A model generated the notes under the pieces. The model searched no databases and was not told where the DNA came from. It saw nothing but the letters and a program-made list of their open reading frames with translations. From Dendrolimus kikuchii (lineage: Eukaryota > Arthropoda > Insecta > Lepidoptera > Lasiocampidae): DNA of 64,000 nt. Position 1 is the first letter of the stretch; each line of letters starts with the position of its first letter. Shown here piece after piece: positions 55,300 through 64,000 of this stretch. The stretch is taken from contig CM034405.1 of assembly GCA_019925095.2 (NCBI GenBank), positions 17,732,401 to 17,796,400 on the forward strand. Reading direction: 5' to 3'. A program made the translations under genes and the position numbers.

Positions 55300-55430
55300 T
55301 AATGTTAACAAAAAATATGCATAATTACAACACTTGGCAAAACAACAGGCGACTTTATCGCTAAAAGCGATCTCTTCCAGGCAACCTAGCTTAAAAGAAA
55401 TTCTTAATTAATCTGACGATGTAGGTGGAG
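55300..55430 (-). repeat. Rep-G copy
   Basis: GACTTTATCGCTAAAAGCGATCTCTTCCAGGCAACC, closest to the 33390 copy. Confidence 0.68.
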
Positions 55431-55902
55431 CAGGAAATAATAGAAGTTTAATTTCGCAACGCCAAGAGATTGAACTGGGCCTCTGGTGTTAGAAATGTTA
55501 CGGTAATAATTTTCCATCAGTATGTTTTGTCTGTGGGTTTATTCACTTCTGGCGAAAAAGACAAAATAAAAAATGTATGAGAAAGTCCGATCAATTCTCG
55601 TACAAAGCAATTCTGGTTTCAATTAAAATTTCAATGTATGGCAATAAATCAAGCTGGAATATTGTAAAACGCTCTACAGTTTCATTATTAATTCCTAGTG
55701 AAGCTCTTAAGGCGAATATACTTAAAGCAAAATATACAATAATGTTATAAACGAGCGGTCCTAGTAGACATTTTTATGCCCTAAAAAAATTAAAATCTAG
55801 GATCCGATTTTAGTGCCTCCTATCGATTTCAATTATGAATCTAATCCATCCCGAGAACACACACCAAAAAAAACATTAAGGTCAAAAACATAAAATTGTT
55901 TG
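55431..55902. other. Unassigned sequence
   Basis: Nothing recognised. Confidence 0.4.
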
Positions 55903-55914
55903 GTGAATTATGTA

Positions 55915-56225
55915 TAATAATAATAATAGCAGCCCATACTTGTCCCACTGCTGGGCTCGGGCCTCCCATTATAGGGGGGTACGGACAGTATACCCGCCAC
56001 GCTTGTCCAAGGCGGCTTGGCAGGTTTAACACATCGGTTATCTCGATGTGCAGGTTGCATCACAATGTTTTCCTTCACCATTGTTAGCACGTAGCAATTG
56101 TAACAATATGCACATTAGATCAGAAAACTGACTAAGTGGTGCATGTGTTCCTGCCAGGATCGAACCCGCGCCCTTTGAGTTTGGGACGCGTGCGCTAGCC
56201 ATTACGCTACCATGACATGTATGTC
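55915..56225 (-). mobile_element. SINE-A copy 5, full length with 12-bp target duplication
   Basis: Flanked by GTGAATTATGTA at 55903-55914 and 56226-56237. Full head, body and (TTA)n tail on the minus strand; it fixes the SINE-A boundaries. Confidence 0.93.
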
Positions 56226-56434
56226 GTGAATTATGTAATTAGTCAAAAATGTAATTTAATCATTTTTTACATAGTTTACACTATAGGTATAATTTAGTCT
56301 AATAATATAATTTAGTCAGTTTTAAGGGATTTTAATTGAATGTCGATACGAATATGTCGTATACAGTATTTTGAAGTCAATATTAGTCTAAATTATACAT
56401 TCAATCTCACGTCATGTCTTATTATTATTAGTAT

Positions 56435-56590
56435 ATATTTCAAGACCACGGGCCATAAAAATGGCCTGGACATTTGGAGGGCTTGCGTGGGGCCATGGAA
56501 AGGCCAACACGTAGAGGCTTTTTGACAAATTTAATATAAATGTGGCGTGACACTGACCGGCGATTATCCCTGTCTACATAATATTTATTA
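56435..56590 (-). repeat. Rep-X copy 2
   Basis: Reverse of 41735-41910. Confidence 0.65.
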
Positions 56591-57048
56591 TTATTATTAT
56601 ATACTGTCATATAACCCTATATAGAATTGAAATATTCTGAAACTGAGTAAAAGCATCTGTTCATCAATCATTCTGAGAGATTTCTCTTAAATAATGGGAT
56701 ACTTTTAATTTATTAAGATGTAAGGGCAAAATATATTAAGAGTGCCATGCAGTAAAAAATATTTTCGCTATTACTAACACCTGGTTTGTACCAAAAGTTT
56801 CGTATAATAAGCATTGATGTCAAAAGTTCTTTCAAAGGTTTTGATGTCATGCACGAAAAAGGGTTAAAAGGAGCCTTCGATTCCATATTACGAATTATTA
56901 GGATTAATATAGCCGAAGCTACCAACTGAAGGTAATATATTATATATCCAATTAATTGAAAGCAAAATAAACTTTGCTAAATATCAAATTCCGAAACCTA
57001 ATTAAAAATTCCCAGTAAAGTACTTCGCCTTATCATCGCAACTGCAGT
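56591..57048. other. Unassigned flank of BEL/Pao element
   Basis: No gene recognised. Confidence 0.4.
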
Positions 57049-57364
57049 TGTTCACGCCACCGCGTAACGAACGATGATTCCCCGAAAAAGTAATTTACCC
57101 CGCACTTCCGCGTCTCAACGATCAGTCTGAATCGATCCGTCGTAAAAACATTCACGCATCGCGCGCGCATTTGAGATATCCACCCAATTGCAATACTAAT
57201 CGGGTTCCAAGAGCTTGGTGATAAGTGGCAAGTGAATCTAGTTGTGAAGCGGGAGATATATAACAAGAGAACACGCACTGCTGCTCCTGTATCGCAGACG
57301 CTCCGGTTACTCAGCTCATATTATTACGGGTGAGTCCATTTATCTCCATTCCCTCTTACCCTTG
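57049..57364 (+). repeat. 5' LTR of BEL/Pao element
   Basis: Starts TGTTCACGCC; identical to 63582-63897 except one base (TTCACGC against TTCAAGC). The right end is set by where the two copies stop matching. Confidence 0.9.
57257..57263 (+). promoter_or_regulatory. LTR TATA box
   Basis: TATATAA about 100 bp before the LTR end; the same in the 3' LTR at 63790-63796. The likely start of element RNA is 25-30 bp downstream. Confidence 0.55.
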
Positions 57365-57851
57365 AAATTTTCACATACCTAAAAAGTTAAATAAACAATC
57401 ATTATCAATCTGCCCATTTACCCGTTTTCTGCCCTTGTTTTTTCTTTTTTGTTTTCTTATAAACATATTACTTCTGCCCTTATATATTTAAATACCCATT
57501 CCACATTCCTCAGATAATTACGCAAATTGCTACACGATAACTATTTTTTGGTACGTAGGTAGGTTAATATAACCTCGAGTACGTATTCTGTACTTTATTC
57601 AGCACACCTATTCTCGAATACTTGCACTAAACGTGATATCGGATCGATATAATAATATTGAATATTATATTCGTTTCACTCGGTGTGGTTAGCTTGCCGT
57701 GCAACTTTTATAGCTTATATATAGCTTCGTGTTTATTAAGACTCAGCGCACACGACAGTTTGATATATATTTTTTTTTCCTAATCATTTTTATTTATTTC
57801 GTATTTCTTACGTTTCTCTGGCTGCTTTCTTGCGTGGTCTTTATTAGCATT

Positions 57852-57854
<3 letters not shown>

Positions 57855-57904
<50 letters not shown>

Positions 57905-57929
57905 AAAAAAAAAAATTTTTTTTTTTTTT
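57855..57929. repeat. A49-C-A11-T14 homopolymer block
   Basis: 49 A, one C, 11 A, then 14 T, in the leader about 40 bp before the gag start. True length is unsafe to read from an assembly. Confidence 0.9.
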
Positions 57930-57969
57930 CGTTTGCTTTTCCTTTTCTTATTGTGCACTTCTCATCGTC

Positions 57970-58881
57970 ATGCCTACCAAATCGCAATCTGCCATCTTTA
58001 TGCAAACCCATAAGTACATAACTTTCCTATTAGAGATAGCTAACCTTATATTAAAAGGAGACAAAAAGTATAGTGTAAACGATTTCATAGGGCGCTTTAC
58101 AAAATTGGACGATATAAAGGGCAAGTTGGATACAGTATATTATGAGATCTTGGACTCTAAAGACCTTGACGACAAAGTGGAAAAATGGTACTTTGACTAC
58201 TACACCTCGGCTATAGAAGCATATGAAAAAATTTTGGTGGCAAACATCACCATCAGCTCAAGCATCAAACCAAGCTCGCCCACATTCTCCACGTCTACTG
58301 TTCTGCCCAAAATAGATCTACCCAAATTTTCTTCCAAGCTTGAGGATTGGCCATCTTTCATAACTATTTTCAAAAGCCTTACGGACACTGCCGGTAATTT
58401 GTCAGGTGCAGTTAAATTACACTATTTATTTTCTTGCCTCTCCGGAGAAGCTCTCAGTATGGTATCACACCTCAAGGTTACCGATGAGAACTACGATGTA
58501 GCGATGACAACACTTGCCAATCGCTACGAAAATCGCCGAGTTCTCATTGATAGGTTTATAGATATGATACTAGAGTTACCCCACATCACCACCCGCTCAC
58601 AAATCAGACAGTTATTTTTAGCCCCTCTTATTTCAACCCAATCGGCGCTTAAAAACCTAAACTTACCACTACATGACTCAGACTACGTCCTAGTGTCAAT
58701 AGTAGTGCGGAAGTTAAAGGGCGAGCTTCGCACATTATTTGAACGAACGCATGGGTCTTCAGACACTCTGCCCACCTTAAAGGATGTAATCACATTCTTA
58801 GAAGACCATGCACGTTGCACAGAAACTGAGACATATAACCCACCCCCCCCCTCCCCTCAGCCCGACATACAGACAAACTGA
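57970..58881 (+). pseudogene. BEL/Pao gag (DUF1759-like), frame lost at its end
   Basis: 303 codons. Gag forms the particle. The core LPKIDLPKFSSKLEDWPSF followed by LHYLFSCLSGEAL and VTDENYDVAMTTLANRYEN is the DUF1759-type gag of BEL/Pao elements. The ATG at 57970 suits the first residues. The frame is good to about 58840, after which the C9 run at 58843-58851 throws it off and it stops at 58879. The next frame (+1) carries on with gag sequence, so the real protein should continue into the zinc knuckles. Confidence 0.85.
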
Positions 58882-59455
58882 ACGTGCTTCTCCCTCAGTA
58901 CGGTACCAACCACGCGCTTCTGCACCCAGACCAGAAATTCGGCACGTTCGTTTTCAGCCCACTACTTCCGTCCGCCCACCTTTAACGCGCCCTGCATATC
59001 CTCTACAAAGTCAAGCGTACCCTGTACAGTACGCTCAAGGATACCCACAGTCTACACAATACTTCGAGCCCATAGCACAAGATTCCGCCCACCCACCAGC
59101 ACCGACCAATAATTATTACTGCCCTTGGTGTCACGTTAGAGGACACAGGTTGCTGAACTGCGGTGAATACCTAAGACAGCCTACGCAAGGGCGCTGGGAT
59201 TTTATCCAAGCTCATGAACGGTGCCGTAAGTGTCTAGGACCCCATTACTCTGACGAGTGCAGATCCACAGGACGGTGTAGAGAATGTGATAGCGAGAAAC
59301 ACCATACCACCTTACATCGCAGTGGCTTTGAATCACCCACATATGACAATTCTCACCTCTTGCCCCCACAACTAAGAGGACAAGAACACACCCGCCCAAC
59401 CACGGAATCAAGAAACTCTTCTCGTCGTAATTCACCTATTAATTCACAACAATGA
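58808..59455 (+). pseudogene. BEL/Pao gag C-terminus with zinc knuckles
   Basis: Usable from about 58852 in the +1 frame. It holds a CX2CX4HX4C knuckle (CPWCHVRGHRLLNC), a CX2CX3HX4C unit (CRKCLGPHYSDEC) and a third Cys/His cluster (CRECDSEKHH), suited to binding element RNA. It ends at an in-frame TGA (59453-59455); the same frame then continues open into pol, so this stop looks like a point mutation or a readthrough site. Confidence 0.85.
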
Positions 59456-62203
59456 CTACCTGCTACTCACTTACACAATACTACACTACACCCACCCATA
59501 CCATCGCTACAATATACACCATCCACTACATCACGTAAACAAAATAAATCCCAGTTTCATACTCAGCACTATGATAATAAAGTTTATCATAATAATCACT
59601 TGCCCGGCAGCCCTGTTACTTCCTCTGATAAAGCTAACCAAAATGACAGTCATATTTCAGCACATACTCAGCACATTACAGTACACGATCCACCAGTTTT
59701 ATTACCCACTGTGTCCCTAGAACTAGCAGACAACGCTGGAGAATTTCATAAGGCAAGAGCATTATTAGACAGCGGTTCCATGCTAACCTTGTTAACTAAA
59801 ACTATGACACAAAAATTACGTTTGCCTGTCGAGCACACAGAACTAAAAATTACAGGAGTCGGTAATCAGCAGACTCAAAACTCTAGTTCTTCAACTACCA
59901 TCACATTCCGCCCTATTCACACCGAAGTCCCAGTAATTAGCGCAAAGGCATACATTCTACCAGATTTGACAGGTCTTTTACCATTAACAATGTTACCTGA
60001 CGTTGTTCCACTCCTCGACTCGACACAGCTTCCCCTAGCAGACTCGTCTTATCGTTTTCCAGCCGCTATTGACTTGATTATGGGTTCTGATGTCTTGGGC
60101 CAAATTTTGGATGGTAACAAAATTTTTTTGGGCCCCGGCAGGCCAATAGCCTTCGGCACGATCTTCAATTTCGCTCTTTTAGGTCCTATCAATCCAAACT
60201 ACACAAAGCCTGAGCCTCAAGTTAATTCAGCACTAGTAAATATTGACTGTTTACAACCCCAACACTCAAATAAAGAAATACACTCCGCTCTGGAGAGATT
60301 CTGGGAAGTCGAAGAAGTGCAATCAAAGGACAACTCAACCTCTGACGAGTGTGAGGAGAACTTTCGTTCTACCACCACACGTGATCCCACAGGGCGATAC
60401 ATAGTATCCCTTCCCTTTCTTACAAAGGCACCTAAGCTCGGTGCAACCCACGCTATTGCACTACGACGATTCCTTAATTTGGAGCGCAAACTCCAAAGAG
60501 ATCCTACCCTCCGCTCAAAATATATCGACTTCATGAAGGAATACATTGACATGGGCCACATGGCTCTTTGTCACCCCAGCACATTCAAAGGAAAAGACCA
60601 TTTTTACGTCCCGCATCATGGCATCTTCAAAGCCAACTCTGAAAAACTTCGCACGGTTTTTGATGGCAGCTGTAAGAGCTCTAATGGTGTCAGTCTTAAT
60701 GACTGTCTGCACACTGGCCCACCGCTCCAACGTGATATTACTGACATCATTCTAAATTTTCGTACTCACAAAGTGGTCTTTAGTACAGACATCCAGATGA
60801 TGTTTAGAAATATACTAGTTCACCCAGACCACAGACGGTTCCAACTCATTCTATGGCGCTCTTCTCCAGATCAACCTCTGCTCACTTACGCCCTGTCCAC
60901 TGTCACGTATGGCCTACGACCCAGCCCCTTCCTCGCCAATCGATCTATTATACAGCTGGTCACTGATGAAGGTCACCGTTTTCCCCAGGCTGCACAGGTT
61001 CTTACGCACTCCATATTCGTGGATGACATTCTGACTGGGCATGATTCAGTTGACAAGGCAATAGCTCTGCAGACTGAACTCATTGAGTTACTAGCCCTAG
61101 GGGGATTTCATTTGCGAAAGTGGACCTCAAACTCTCGTCAGCTTTTAGAACGCTTCCCGGATGATCAATGTGACATACCCAAGGATTTTGATGTTGTACC
61201 CGACTCCAATGCAATCAAGGTACTTGGTATGCAATGGATACCCCAAACGGACGAATTTACATATCACATTTCGGTACCTACACTGGAAAAATTTACCAAA
61301 AGGTCAATACTCAGTACCATCGCTCGTTTATACGATCCTAGTGGATGGATCAGCCCAGTTATTTTCCGCGCAAAACTGCTCATTCAGCACCTATGGACTC
61401 TAAAGTTAGACTGGGATGAATCGGCTCCCAATGATGTCACATTTCAATTTCAGCACATTTTTGAAGACTTACCTCTACTCTCTGCTCTTCGACTCCCCAG
61501 AACAATTTGCACCAGCAAAGATTCCACCTACACCCTACACGGTTTTGCCGATGCATCCGAATCCGGATATGCAGCCGCAGTCTATCTTCATGAAACGAAT
61601 ATCACGGGTCAGGTACACGTCAGACTACTTGTTTCTAAATCCAAGGTAGCCCCCATTAAAACCCGACAGACTATACCAAAGCTGGAACTTTCAGCTGCAC
61701 ACCTCACTTCGCTGCTCATTTCTCGCGTCTCTGTTCAACTTTCTGCCCACATTACCATTCAGCAACACTTTTGTTGGTCAGACAGTACTATCGTACTCGC
61801 CTGGCTTAAAACTCCTTCTCAATCCCTACAGGTCTTTGAGGCCAATCGAGTCTCTGCCATTGCAGCCAATCCATGTAACCCTACTTGGAGACATGTACCC
61901 TCAGCTCTTAACCCTGCCGACTGTGCTAGCAGGGGAATATCAGCACAGGAACTCTTAGCCTATGACCTATGGTGGTCGCCTACTTGGCTCAAGGCCCCAC
62001 CTGATACCTGGCCCACGATGCCCCCTGCTTTGGGTCATCACGTACTGCCTGGTCTAAAACCCAGAAAAATGGTAGCTCACATCGCGGTTCCTGATCTAGA
62101 CACGGATTTACTCACGAGATTCAGCTCCTTAGACACACTTGTAGGCGTAACCGCATGTATTAAACGTTTTGCACACAATTGCTTGGTAGCATCATTACCG
62201 TAG
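59456..62203 (+). pseudogene. BEL/Pao pol: protease, reverse transcriptase, RNase H
   Basis: Open in one frame for 915 codons, continuing from the zinc-knuckle frame. The apparent start at 59600 is TTG, so this is part of a gag-pol polyprotein, not a separate gene. Counting from 59600: protease LLDSGS with DSG at 57-59; RT motif A FSTDIQ with D397; FVDD at 473-476; RNase H with GFADASESGYAAAVYL and KLELSAAHL. The end (HNCLVASLP, stop at 62201) is caused by a frame change near 62180-62190. Confidence 0.9.
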
Positions 62204-62312
62204 ACGAACGTAAGAAAGCGCTCTTACACTGGGTACGCTCAGTCCAACAAAATATGTTCGCTGAAGACATCCACCGACTGCAAACTAACAAATTATGTAC
62301 TGCGAATACAAC
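62204..62312 (+). pseudogene. Out-of-frame linker of pol
   Basis: The natural reading lies in a different frame from about 62190 to 62310 (DERKKALLHWVRSVQQNMFA, EDIHRLQTNKLC), then returns to the main frame (IQRLSPFLKDGLLRV). Two compensating indels explain this. Confidence 0.75.
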
Positions 62313-63535
62313 GCCTCTCGCCCTTTCTCAAGGATGGTCTTCTTAGAGTCGCTTGTCCAACTCAGCCCTCACACAACATCCCCTCATCTTACCCAGCAAG
62401 CCCCCTTGTGGAAATTATAGATCATTTCCACACTATACACTGCCACCCGGGCGCAGATACACTACACGCACTACTCCGTCAACAATACTGGATTTTATCT
62501 GGAAGGCGAGTCATTCGTCACCGTATCTTTAAATGTGTACGCTGTTTTATCGAGCTCAGCCGAATCCCCCTTTTTATGGCCGAACCGGCTGATCGAGTCA
62601 GCCCACAACCGGTGTTTAGTCAAGTGTCCACGGATTTTGCCGGACCATTCCTAATTAAATCAAGTACTCTACGCAATGCCAAACTTCTCAAAGGCTACTT
62701 TTGTGTTTTCGTTTGTCTCGCCACCAAGGCAGTGCACTTAGAGGCTGTCTCGGAACTTTCTACGGACGCCTTTTTTGCGGCATTGCAAAGGTTCGTTAGT
62801 CGGCGCGGAATCCCTACCCTAATTCGCTCTGATTGCGGTACAAACTATGTCGGCGCAAGAAATCAGCTCATAGAAGTACAAAACTTCTTAAAGGCCAATG
62901 ATGATAGAATTACGCACAAGCTAGCCACACAGCAGATCACATGGTTGCTCAATCCGCCCTCAGCTCCTTCTTTTGGCGGTCTGCACGAGGCAGCCGTGAA
63001 ATCTACTAAGCAATTACTCTATCGCGTATTAGGTGAGCAGCATCTGACCTTTGAAGAATTTTCTACACTCTTAGCCCGTATTGAGGCCGTTCTCAACTCT
63101 CGACCACTCTGCCCTCTGTCTTCAGACCCTACAGACTTCGAAGTCCTAACCGCTGGTCATTTCCTTATAGGTCGCCCACTTACCGCATTACCCGAACATT
63201 CCCATGAATCCTCTCCTCCATCAACCCTACGACGTTTTCGCTTAGTGCAAGCGTTGGCTCAGCGATTTTGGACCTTGTGGTCGAAATCCTACCTGCACAC
63301 TCTCCAATCCCGATCTAAATGGACTACGGAAACCAGTCGACCCAAGATTGGTGAGCTGGTACTCATAAAGGAGGATAATCTTCCCAGACTCCAGTGGAAG
63401 ATGGGAAGAATAAAGAAGATTCTGCCCGGAAAGGATGACGTCGTCCGAGTCGTAGAACTCAGCACCAAGGATGGCAGCTTAACGAGACCAGTCACAAAGA
63501 TTGCTCGTCTTCCCCTCGACGACAACAGCACTTAG
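62313..63535 (+). pseudogene. BEL/Pao integrase and C-terminal domain
   Basis: Same frame as the upstream pol. The apparent start at 62408 is GTG, so it is an internal fragment. An HHCC zinc region (HTIHCH and CVRC) precedes the integrase core with D76 (VSTDFAGPF), D142 (RSDCGTNYVGA) and E194 (SFGGLHEAAVK), counted from 62408. The C-terminus (IGELVLIKEDNLPRLQWKMG) is the DUF5641-type tail usual in BEL/Pao. All catalytic residues are present. Stop at 63533. Confidence 0.9.
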
Positions 63536-63581
63536 TCAGCACTATAAATGGGAGCCGTCACCTTTTCCCCGGGCCCCAGGA

Positions 63582-63897
63582 TGTTCACGCCACCGCGTAA
63601 CGAACGATGATTCCCCGAAAAAGTAATTTACCCCGCACTTCCGCGTCTCAACGATCAGTCTGAATCGATCCGTCGTAAAAACATTCAAGCATCGCGCGCG
63701 CATTTGAGATATCCACCCAATTGCAATACTAATCGGGTTCCAAGAGCTTGGTGATAAGTGGCAAGTGAATCTAGTTGTGAAGCGGGAGATATATAACAAG
63801 AGAACACGCACTGCTGCTCCTGTATCGCAGACGCTCCGGTTACTCAGCTCATATTATTACGGGTGAGTCCATTTATCTCCATTCCCTCTTACCCTTG
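63582..63897 (+). repeat. 3' LTR of BEL/Pao element
   Basis: 316 bp, begins TGTTCACGCC. Sequence beyond it does not match the 5' flank. Confidence 0.9.
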
Positions 63898-64000
63898 CAC
63901 CCTTGAAATCTGGCAATCGGCCAGATCAGCAGTATTGAAAGGATCGCCCGAACAGTTGGAGTGTTAAATTGCCGACCATTACCTCTTCGCTATTGCTAAC
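63898..64000. other. Leader-like sequence after the 3' LTR
   Basis: CACCCTTG repeats the LTR end, then GAAATCTGGCAATCGGCCAG and GGATCGCCCGAACAGTTGG. This looks like retroelement leader or primer-site sequence, not plain flank. Confidence 0.35.

Larger units (their letters stand above)
57049..63897 (+). mobile_element. BEL/Pao LTR retrotransposon, nearly intact
   Basis: Two 316-bp LTRs flank gag and pol in the order gag, zinc knuckles, protease, RT, RNase H, integrase, which together with the DUF1759-like gag and Pao-type polymerase is the BEL/Pao pattern. The LTRs differ at one base, so insertion is recent. Damage is limited to one frame change in a C run, one in-frame TGA and a short out-of-frame segment near 62.2-62.3 kb. 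Target duplication and primer-binding site are not identified. Confidence 0.93.

Noticed and set aside
57729..58013. 94-codon lysine-rich frame before gag
   Set aside because: Translation of the A/T homopolymer block; no domain.
59600..62203. Pol as a separate gene starting at 59600
   Set aside because: The start is TTG and the same frame is open upstream to the TGA at 59453; it is part of gag-pol.
62408..63535. Integrase as an independent gene
   Set aside because: The start is GTG and the frame continues upstream; it is the end of pol after a short out-of-frame segment.
63928..63960. True primer-binding site for lysine tRNA
   Set aside because: Only an 11-base match (CGCCCGAACAG) and the expected TGG end is altered; not enough to call.

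Overview
This window is eukaryotic, AT-rich and almost wholly made of transposable-element sequence. It looks like an insect genome, most likely a moth or butterfly. I infer this from the repertoire: a BEL/Pao LTR element, a CR1/Jockey-type LINE whose ORF1 has a PHD finger, a Penelope-like element, many short Helitron-like elements ending in CTAG before a T, and tRNA-like SINEs ending in a CCCAGCAGTGGGAC motif that I associate with Lepidoptera. No bacterial operons, rRNA, genuine tRNA genes or CRISPR arrays are visible, and I find no convincing intact host protein-coding gene.

Layout. 1-131 is a 26-bp tandem repeat. 473 to about 5170 is a two-ORF LINE on the minus strand with both ORFs open. 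5335-6692 is a candidate minus-strand transcription unit: two heat-shock-element clusters, a TATA box, three 146-bp tandem repeats, a tiny ORF with a splice donor and a poly-A signal, with a Helitron-like element in its putative intron. 7.4-17.5 kb is a nested field of SINEs, LINE 3' ends and Helitron-like pieces. 17.9-19.8 kb is a Penelope-like element with a GIY-YIG endonuclease, fused head-to-head to an inverted copy of its own tail. 20-31 kb holds a foldback element, more LINE/SINE copies, a solo LTR and a LINE inserted in another LINE with a 15-bp target duplication. 31127-33194 is a Helitron-like element holding two 9-bp-type minisatellites. 33-57 kb is again mixed repeats, including a second solo LTR and two SINEs with clear 12-bp target duplications. 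57049-63897 is a young, nearly intact BEL/Pao retrotransposon with 316-bp LTRs differing at one base.

Names used below. LINE-A: 5'-truncated 3' ends of an RTE-like LINE, product ending RSVVRAYPARELA, tail (TATG)n; 14 copies. LINE-B: a related LINE interrupted by LINE-A at 27-28 kb. SINE-A: tRNA-like head (TAGCGTAATGGCTAGCG, GGTTCGATCCTGG) and tail CCCAGCAGTGGGAC plus (TTA)n. SINE-B: about 310 bp, from GTGCAGGAACGGAGAAAG to CTGCAATAAAAAA; 16 copies. SINE-T: tRNA-like, B box GGTTCGATTCC. SINE-V: about 290 bp, poly-A. Hel-a to Hel-f: short Helitron-like families. Rep-G, Rep-X, Rep-Y, Rep-Z: unclassified families.

The genes here act for the elements: the LINE and BEL/Pao encode their own copying enzymes, while the SINEs and small Helitron-like units must borrow machinery. 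The many nested insertions with target duplications allow insertions to be ordered in time.
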